From the NCBI GenBank assembly GCA_012523655.1, contig JAAYTV010000410.1, positions 1-11,854 on the forward strand: 11,854 nt of DNA. Reading direction: 5' to 3'. Source of the stretch: a bacterium (lineage in GTDB: Bacteria > Zhuqueibacterota > Zhuqueibacteria > Residuimicrobiales > Residuimicrobiaceae). The position numbers and the translations under genes are program-made. This document shows, piece after piece, positions 7,119-11,854 of this stretch (its first letter is position 1; each line of letters begins with the position of its first letter). The notes beneath the pieces are model-generated. The model was not told where the DNA came from and searched no databases. It saw only the letters and a list, made by a program, of their open reading frames with translations.

Positions 7119-7709
7119 ATGGATCATGAGAGACTGCAACGGCAGTTGACTTTTATTCTGGAAACGGACAAACTGAAGGGCGTGATTCGACGAACGTTCG
7201 TACCGGGACAGGACCGGTGTGAGAATTCGGCGGAACACAGCTGGCAGGTGGCGTTGATGGCCTGCATTCTCGCTGAACACGCACGACAGCCGGTGGACGC
7301 CTGCAAAGTTATGAAGATGATGCTGGTGCACGACTTGGTGGAGATCGATGCCGGCGATACCTATGTCTATGATGCATCCGCGAATACGGACAAGGTGGAG
7401 CGCGAACAAAAAGCAGCGGACCGGCTCTTCGGCCTGTTGCCCGAGGATCAGGCGAAAGAGCTGCGGGCGTTGTGGGAAGAGTTTGAAGCGCGCAGCACCA
7501 TGGAGGCCAAATTCGCCCGCGGCTTGGATCGGCTCATGCCCATGCTGCATAATTATCATACTCAGGGCCGCTCCTGGCTGGAGCACGGCATAACCCGAGA
7601 GCAGGTGGAAAAAACCAACGTGATTATGAATGATGGTTCATCGACCTTGTGGGACTATGCGAAAGCGTTGATCGACTCTGCGGTGCGGGATAATTTTTTA
7701 AATCCCTGA
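7119..7709 (+). CDS. HD-domain phosphohydrolase, YfbR/HDDC2-like 5'-deoxynucleotidase
   Basis: A 196-residue cytoplasmic protein matching the HD_3 type (PF13023). The metal-binding set is complete: His40 (in Glu-Asn-Ser-Ala-Glu-His-Ser-Trp), His71-Asp72 (Leu-Val-His-Asp-Leu-Val-Glu-Ile-Asp), and a distal Asp137 (Gly-Leu-Asp-Arg-Leu-Met-Pro). Glu75 and Asp77 form the Glu-Ile-Asp signature that follows the HD pair in this group. Characterised relatives remove phosphate from deoxynucleoside 5'-monophosphates using a divalent cation; that activity is inferred here. AAGGA at 7107-7111, 7 nt before the ATG, supports the start. Only 44 nt separate this start from that of the divergent methyltransferase gene, so their promoters must overlap or lie within coding sequence. 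No convincing terminator follows. Confidence 0.87.
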   Translation: MDHERLQRQLTFILETDKLKGVIRRTFVPGQDRCENSAEHSWQVALMACILAEHARQPVDACKVMKMMLVHDLVEIDAGDTYVYDASANTDKVEREQKAADRLFGLLPEDQAKELRALWEEFEARSTMEAKFARGLDRLMPMLHNYHTQGRSWLEHGITREQVEKTNVIMNDGSSTLWDYAKALIDSAVRDNFLNP

Positions 7710-7747
7710 CCCCGCCGTCTTTTTTCCTGCCATTCAAAAGAAACCGC

Positions 7748-7776
7748 TTGACTCTCGCCTTATATATTATTACATT
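7748..7776 (+). promoter_or_regulatory. Sigma70-like promoter of the arsR-type operon
   Basis: A -35 TTGACT (7748-7753; five of six consensus bases) is separated by exactly 17 bp from a -10 TACATT (7771-7776; four of six). The region between is AT-rich, in contrast to the flanking genes. Transcription would begin near 7783, giving a leader of about 23 nt to the ATG at 7806. Confidence 0.6.
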
Positions 7777-7794
7777 TCTAAGAATATCGAAATG
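7773..7794. promoter_or_regulatory. Inverted-repeat operator overlapping the -10 and start site
   Basis: CATTTC (7773-7778) and GAAATG (7789-7794) are perfect inverted arms with a 10-bp spacer. A smaller dyad, TTCT-A-AGAA, lies at 7776-7784. The element covers the -10 hexamer and the likely transcription start, which is where ArsR/SmtB repressors bind to block their own promoter. The exact binding half-sites are inferred. Confidence 0.55.
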
Positions 7795-7805
7795 AATGGG
7801 AAGCT

Positions 7806-8153
7806 ATGAACGAACCCGTGGACCTGCTGAAAGCGATCTCCGACCATGGAAGATTGCGCATTCTCAAGCTGCTCGAGACCAGGAGTCTGTGTGTCTGCGA
7901 GATCACTGAGGTGATCGGCCTCGCCACCTCCACTATCTCCTCTCATTTGAACCTTTTGAAAAACAGCGGCTTGATTGAGGATGAAAAGGACGGCAAATGG
8001 ATCAATTACCGTCTGGCGTCGCCCCCTGATCCTCTGTTCGCCCAGCTCTGGCCTGTGATCTCAAAAAGGCTGGAGCAGGATCCCGTGATCAGGGCGGATA
8101 AAAAAAAGGCGATGCAGGTGGATCGTCACAGAATTTGCGGCAACGGAAAGTGA
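7806..8153 (+). CDS. ArsR/SmtB-family metal(loid)-responsive repressor
   Basis: A 115-residue winged-helix regulator. The first helix region (Leu-Leu-Lys-Ala-Ile-Ser-Asp-His-Gly-Arg-Leu-Arg-Ile-Leu) is characteristic of the family. Cys29-Val-Cys31-Glu-Ile matches the Cys-Val-Cys sensing motif of thiolate-type (ArsR/CadC-like) repressors, where As(III), Sb(III) or a soft divalent metal binds. The recognition helix is Thr-Ser-Thr-Ile-Ser-Ser-His-Leu (41-48), and a beta wing follows at about 57-70. A third cysteine, Cys111 near the C terminus, could complete a three-coordinate site. Loss of DNA binding upon metal binding, with de-repression of the operon, is family knowledge. The gene leads an operon with the cytochrome (8 nt after its stop) and probably the permease. 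The inducer is not determinable from sequence. Confidence 0.9.
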   Translation: MNEPVDLLKAISDHGRLRILKLLETRSLCVCEITEVIGLATSTISSHLNLLKNSGLIEDEKDGKWINYRLASPPDPLFAQLWPVISKRLEQDPVIRADKKKAMQVDRHRICGNGK

Positions 8154-8161
8154 GGGAACTC

Positions 8162-10600
8162 ATGCGAAAATCGGGTACTGGATTGAAAGTGTTCTGCTCG
8201 ACTCGCTTCCTATACAACCCCATGCGGGTGTTTGTTGTAGTAGCGATGTTCATGTTCCCCCTGTCGCTCAAAGCGCAAGAGTTTCGCGGCGGCATCTGTC
8301 CTCCTTTTCATTTGTACGATGAACACGGCGAGGTCATCAATCCGGTCGCTTCGCAGAATGTCGACCAGCCCTATTCTCCACGGCAGACCTGCGGCAAATG
8401 TCATGATTATGAGAAAATCACCCAGGGCTATCACTTTCAACAGGGCAGGGGGGAGATGGCGCCTGCTTTCATGCAGGAACGCTACGGCTGGGTGACCTCA
8501 CCCGGCAATTACGGCGGCAACTGGTGTTCGCCCGCCCCCATTTATCGAAGTCTGGCGCCGAAGAAAAATGAAAAAGCGCGTCAGATCGATATGACCTCTT
8601 TTGAGTTCATCACCGCCACCTGCGGTTATTGTCACCCGGGAGGCGGACCGGCGGAGCTGGATCGTGAGGGCAACCGTTATGACCGCCACATGGCTGATCC
8701 ATCCCATCAGATGACGGCGGGAGGCGATAACGGGCTGGACGGCGATTACTATCAGTCTCATTGGAGCGAGTCAGGCGTCCTCGAAGCCGATTGCATGCTC
8801 TGCCACTCGCCCGAGTACAACCATAAAGAACGACAGCTGCAAATCGATCGTTGGAATTTTCGCTGGGCCGCCACGGCCGGCGCTCGTCTGGCCAGGGTGG
8901 AAGGCAGCGTCAAGGACAAAACGCCCATCGAACTCTCCTATGACCTCTCTTTGTTCGACAGCGAGGGCAAACTTTCCAGCCATCTGGTTCGTGAACCACG
9001 CAATGAAACCTGTTTGACGTGTCATGCTAAACCGCAGTGGAAAAAGCGGGGCGCTAATTTCAGCAGTCGTAGTGATGTGCATATAAAAGCCGGATTGAAA
9101 TGCATTGATTGCCATGCTGCAGGCAGCGTGGCAGCCAATCCTCTCATCCGTGGAAAAGAAGAACACCAGTTCGGCAAGGGTGATGATCCTTCAGGCCATG
9201 TGCGCGATGATCTGGATAACACCATGCGGGATTGTGCAGATTGTCATCTGGACGGGTATCTGAACGCGCCGCGACCGAAACACGCCTGGTTGCCGCCTCT
9301 GCATCTGGACAGGATCGCCTGTGAGACCTGCCACATTCCGGAGCGCGGATTCAAGTCCGCCATGGTGCAGGTAAGCGATGCCTATAACCCGGGCCCCAAA
9401 ATTACGCCGCCGGCCAAGCACATCTGGACTTTTTATGATGCCTCCATGCAATACTGGAACCATTACGGCGAGCTGGCTCAGTTTACTGTTGCCGACAAGC
9501 CGGTCGTTCCCTACAAGCCCGTGCTGGCGCGTTACAAGGATAAAATCTATCCGGTCAACCGTGTGCACAGCGCCTGGCCCGGCATTGAGGAGCAGGGCAA
9601 ATCCGGCTTGAATCAACCTTTTATGCGCGATGTGTTTGCCATGTGGCAGCGTCATTTGAAAGATCCTGCGCAATTTCCGCTGTTGGCGACAATACGCGAT
9701 GACAACGGCGATGGCATGGCGGAGGTGAATCGGGACGAAGAGATAGACGCCGTCATTTCTTCCGTGCGGGATTATTTGCAGGAATCCGGATTTGACCTGA
9801 CCGGCAAGCGCGTGGTCTGGGTCTATAATGATTTGGTCTATTATTCATCCCGCGAACACAAACAATTGGCCATGGAGAATTTTGAAGCCTCGCCCTACGC
9901 CTCTGTTTACAAATACTCCCATGATGTATATCCGGCGCAAGCAGCCTTGGGCGTGAACGGTTGTTTGGATTGTCATAGCACCCGCTCCGGCTTCTTTACC
10001 TCTAAAGTCGTGCAATATCCATTCGCTGATGACGGCAAGCCGGTTTATACAACGCAATACAAGTTGATGGGTTTATCCCCCTTGCCCGTCTATGCTTCTC
10101 TATGGAGAGAAACTTATTTGAAACCGATTTTCTATCTTGGGATGGTCATCCTTTTTATTCTTCTGCTTGCAAGCATAGGTAAAAAATATCTATCTACGTG
10201 GCTGCCGTCAACCAAGCTGCGCCGAATTTTACTTCCAGGTGCGGCATTGTTCATTGCTTTGGCTATAGGGCTTTGTTATACTGCAGCGCCGGAATTGTCC
10301 GCTTACATGCTGCCGTCGCGGCTGCAATTGGATGCCAATCATTTTTATTTAGCCATAGCAGCATTGATTTTAGCAATCATTGCTCTGATGAATTCGCCCG
10401 ATATGAAGGGAAAATATTATCAAATATATGATGCGATGCAGTCAATCGCTTGGGTAAATATGATTCTGGTTGTCGTATGTGGTTTCGGAATGCTCTTCAG
10501 CAGCGGCCGCTGGTGGTATACGCTTTTTGATCTTGGACTGGTTTTCATGGTGCTGGCCACGGTGAAAGCGCTGGTCGTCAAGTCTTGGCAGGAGCCTTGA
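8162..10600 (+). CDS. Membrane-anchored octaheme c-type cytochrome
   Basis: An 812-residue protein from the ATG at 8162. GAGGGA at 8152-8157 overlaps the regulator's stop, so I prefer this start to a TTG at 8135. A signal sequence ends near Leu-Lys-Ala-Gln (about residue 37). Eight CxxCH haem-binding motifs start at Cys77, 154, 211, 284, 314, 358, 387 and 601, placing the main domain in the periplasm. A haem-free stretch of about 210 residues lies between the seventh and eighth motifs and contains a Ca-loop-like Asp513-Asp-Asn-Gly-Asp-Gly518. Five hydrophobic helices follow from about 655 to 808. These contain only one histidine, so bis-His b-haem binding is not evident. All eight haem motifs end in His; none is the CxxCK of octaheme tetrathionate/nitrite reductases. 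Electron transfer between the membrane quinol pool and a periplasmic partner is likely; the substrate is unknown. Confidence 0.88.
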   Translation: MRKSGTGLKVFCSTRFLYNPMRVFVVVAMFMFPLSLKAQEFRGGICPPFHLYDEHGEVINPVASQNVDQPYSPRQTCGKCHDYEKITQGYHFQQGRGEMAPAFMQERYGWVTSPGNYGGNWCSPAPIYRSLAPKKNEKARQIDMTSFEFITATCGYCHPGGGPAELDREGNRYDRHMADPSHQMTAGGDNGLDGDYYQSHWSESGVLEADCMLCHSPEYNHKERQLQIDRWNFRWAATAGARLARVEGSVKDKTPIELSYDLSLFDSEGKLSSHLVREPRNETCLTCHAKPQWKKRGANFSSRSDVHIKAGLKCIDCHAAGSVAANPLIRGKEEHQFGKGDDPSGHVRDDLDNTMRDCADCHLDGYLNAPRPKHAWLPPLHLDRIACETCHIPERGFKSAMVQVSDAYNPGPKITPPAKHIWTFYDASMQYWNHYGELAQFTVADKPVVPYKPVLARYKDKIYPVNRVHSAWPGIEEQGKSGLNQPFMRDVFAMWQRHLKDPAQFPLLATIRDDNGDGMAEVNRDEEIDAVISSVRDYLQESGFDLTGKRVVWVYNDLVYYSSREHKQLAMENFEASPYASVYKYSHDVYPAQAALGVNGCLDCHSTRSGFFTSKVVQYPFADDGKPVYTTQYKLMGLSPLPVYASLWRETYLKPIFYLGMVILFILLLASIGKKYLSTWLPSTKLRRILLPGAALFIALAIGLCYTAAPELSAYMLPSRLQLDANHFYLAIAALILAIIALMNSPDMKGKYYQIYDAMQSIAWVNMILVVVCGFGMLFSSGRWWYTLFDLGLVFMVLATVKALVVKSWQEP

Positions 10601-10654
10601 TTATATCAGCCTAAGCAACTAAGCGAACATAGAATCAATTATAACAAAACATCG

Positions 10655-10669
10655 TCCTTTTCGAAGGGA
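10655..10669 (+). promoter_or_regulatory. Ribosome-binding site inside a small UUCG-loop hairpin
   Basis: TCCTT (10655-10659), TTCG (10660-10663) and AAGGG (10664-10668) can fold into a short hairpin with one U-G pair. The best Shine-Dalgarno for the permease, AAGGGA at 10664-10669, forms its 3' arm and lies 12 nt before the ATG, a long spacing. This may limit translation of the permease relative to the cytochrome. It is a small hairpin and may be fortuitous. Confidence 0.3.
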
Positions 10670-10681
10670 TATCAAATCTAA

Positions 10682-11854
10682 ATGAACTGGAAAAAAGAAT
10701 TCAAACCCTTGCTATGGATGGTTGGAGTTTTTACCTTTCTATATTATTTACCCATCGGGACGCCGCGATTCGACCATGCCGTGATGGAGGCGTTTCATCT
10801 GGTCAAGTGGTATGCGCGCGAACACGTGCTGCTCTGCCTGGTGCCCGCCTTTTTCATCGCCGGCGCCATCGGCGTGTTTATCAGCCAAGAGTCGGTGATG
10901 AGATACCTGGGACCGAAATCGAACAAGTTCCTGGCCTATGGCGTCGCCTCGGTCTCAGGCACCATCCTGGCGGTCTGCTCCTGCACCGTACTGCCTCTGT
11001 TTTCCGGCATCTACACCATGGGCGCCGGCCTGGGACCGGCCACTGCGTTTCTCTATTCAGGTCCGGCCATCAACGTCCTTGCCATCATCCTCACCGCCCG
11101 CATCCTTGGGCTGGAGCTGGGCCTGGCGCGCGCCATCGGCGCCGTCGTCTTTGCCGTCGTCATCGGTTTGTTGATGCACGCGATCTTTCGGCATGAGAAA
11201 TCGGAGGAGGATGGTCCGATACTGGTCGAAGGGGGCAAAGCGGGCAGGCCGCTCTGGCAGACCGCCCTTTATTTCGCATTGATGATCGCCATTCTCGTCT
11301 TCGCCAATTGGGGCAAGCCGGCGGAAGCGAGCGGATTCTGGTACTCTGTTTATAACCTCAAATGGTTCCTTACCGCGGCCTGCGCCATCGCTCTGGCAGT
11401 AGTCCTTGGACTGTGGTTTAGGATGAACCGGCTGCATCTTGTCCTGGCTGCTGCACCGGTGATTCTGCTGGGACTCTTCACTTCTGCAAGCCCGGTGCTG
11501 TTGTTCGCACTGGGCTCCATCGGCCTGGCCGTGATCACCGCTATGGACCAGGGGGAAGCCAATGAGTGGTTCTCCGCCAGCTGGGGCTTTGCCAAACAGA
11601 TTCTGCCCCTGCTGCTGATCGGCGTGTTTATTGCCGGCGCTCTGCTGGGCCGCGTCGGTCAGGAGGGGCTGATCCCCTCCGCCTGGGTGAGCGGGGCGGT
11701 GGGAGGCAACTCGCTTTTCGCCAACTTTTTCGCCTCCATAGCCGGCGCGTTCATGTATTTCGCCACCCTGACCGAAGTGCCGATCCTGCAGGGTCTCATC
11801 GGCAGCGGCATGGGCAAAGGTCCGGCTCTGGCGCTGCTGCTGGCAGGCCCGGCG
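10682..11854 (+). CDS. YraQ/ArsP-type (PF03773) permease, 3' end outside window
   Basis: The frame runs open from the ATG at 10682 to the right edge (391 residues, no stop). An in-frame TAA at 10679-10681 excludes an earlier start. It is a polytopic membrane protein with about ten hydrophobic segments. The PF03773 signature is clear: Cys99-Ser-Cys101-Thr-Val-Leu-Pro, then Gly-Pro-Ala and Tyr-Ser-Gly-Pro-Ala-Ile-Asn-Val-Leu-Ala (125-134). Residues 310-391 repeat the pattern of 53-129, ending Leu-Ala-Gly-Pro-Ala, so the protein is an internal duplication. Only the C-terminal few dozen residues should be missing. Relatives include the organoarsenical exporter ArsP and permeases annotated as Cu/Zn efflux (SO_0444-like), so metal or metalloid efflux is likely. 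It follows the ArsR-type gene and the cytochrome, 81 nt after the latter, probably in the same transcript. Confidence 0.85.
   Translation, partial: MNWKKEFKPLLWMVGVFTFLYYLPIGTPRFDHAVMEAFHLVKWYAREHVLLCLVPAFFIAGAIGVFISQESVMRYLGPKSNKFLAYGVASVSGTILAVCSCTVLPLFSGIYTMGAGLGPATAFLYSGPAINVLAIILTARILGLELGLARAIGAVVFAVVIGLLMHAIFRHEKSEEDGPILVEGGKAGRPLWQTALYFALMIAILVFANWGKPAEASGFWYSVYNLKWFLTAACAIALAVVLGLWFRMNRLHLVLAAAPVILLGLFTSASPVLLFALGSIGLAVITAMDQGEANEWFSASWGFAKQILPLLLIGVFIAGALLGRVGQEGLIPSAWVSGAVGGNSLFANFFASIAGAFMYFATLTEVPILQGLIGSGMGKGPALALLLAGPA

Noticed and set aside
7687..7725. GGGAT/ATCCC hairpin plus T6 run as a terminator after the HD-domain gene
   Set aside because: The stem has only 5 bp with a 10-nt A/T loop, and the T run begins 14 nt beyond the stem, too far for a normal intrinsic terminator.
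8390..9976. Assignment of the cytochrome as octaheme tetrathionate or nitrite/hydroxylamine reductase
   Set aside because: Eight haems match in number, but no CxxCK motif is present and the spacing plus the five-helix C terminus do not fit, so no specific substrate was named.
10714..11196. 160-codon plus-strand frame within the permease region
   Set aside because: It is in another frame from the clear PF03773 permease, and its translation is Arg/His/Gly-rich low-complexity sequence with no domain.

Overview
The window reads as ordinary chromosomal DNA (roughly 55-58% GC by eye) from a Gram-negative, probably anaerobic or facultatively anaerobic bacterium. The evidence is a signal-peptide-bearing glycosidase, a membrane-anchored octaheme c-type cytochrome, a methanogen/anaerobe-associated DUF1638 protein, and Shine-Dalgarno-led genes packed in short operons. 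The genus cannot be told from the sequence. An uncultured lineage of the Calditrichota/FCB or Acidobacteriota kind would fit, but that is only an impression. I see no rRNA, tRNA, insertion sequence, integrase or CRISPR array.

Left part (1-2567): a plus-strand operon of a 5'-truncated DUF1638 protein, a Gfo/Idh/MocA-type NAD(P)-dependent oxidoreductase and a CYTH-domain triphosphate-binding protein whose start lies inside the oxidoreductase gene. It is closed by a hairpin-plus-T8 terminator. A structured, gene-free stretch then leads to a 59-residue, two-helix membrane protein (PLDc_N type) with its own near-perfect terminator.

Middle (2900-7709): a large secreted GH38 alpha-mannosidase is preceded by two similar operator-like inverted repeats 43 bp apart. 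It ends 5 nt from a convergent TrmH/SpoU-family rRNA/tRNA 2'-O-methyltransferase. That gene is divergent, with only 44 nt between start codons, from a YfbR/HDDC2-like HD-domain nucleotidase.

Right part (7748-11854): the most notable block. A recognisable promoter with an overlapping inverted repeat drives an ArsR/SmtB-family repressor carrying a Cys-x-Cys metal-sensing motif. Eight nucleotides later comes an octaheme cytochrome c with five C-terminal membrane helices, followed 81 nt on by a YraQ/ArsP-type (PF03773) permease with a Cys-Ser-Cys motif, cut by the window end. The arrangement suggests a metal- or metalloid-inducible module in which a quinol-linked periplasmic multiheme redox protein works with an efflux permease. 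That joint function is inference. The cytochrome's membrane domain is AT-rich and has almost no histidine, so it does not look like a b-type cytochrome.
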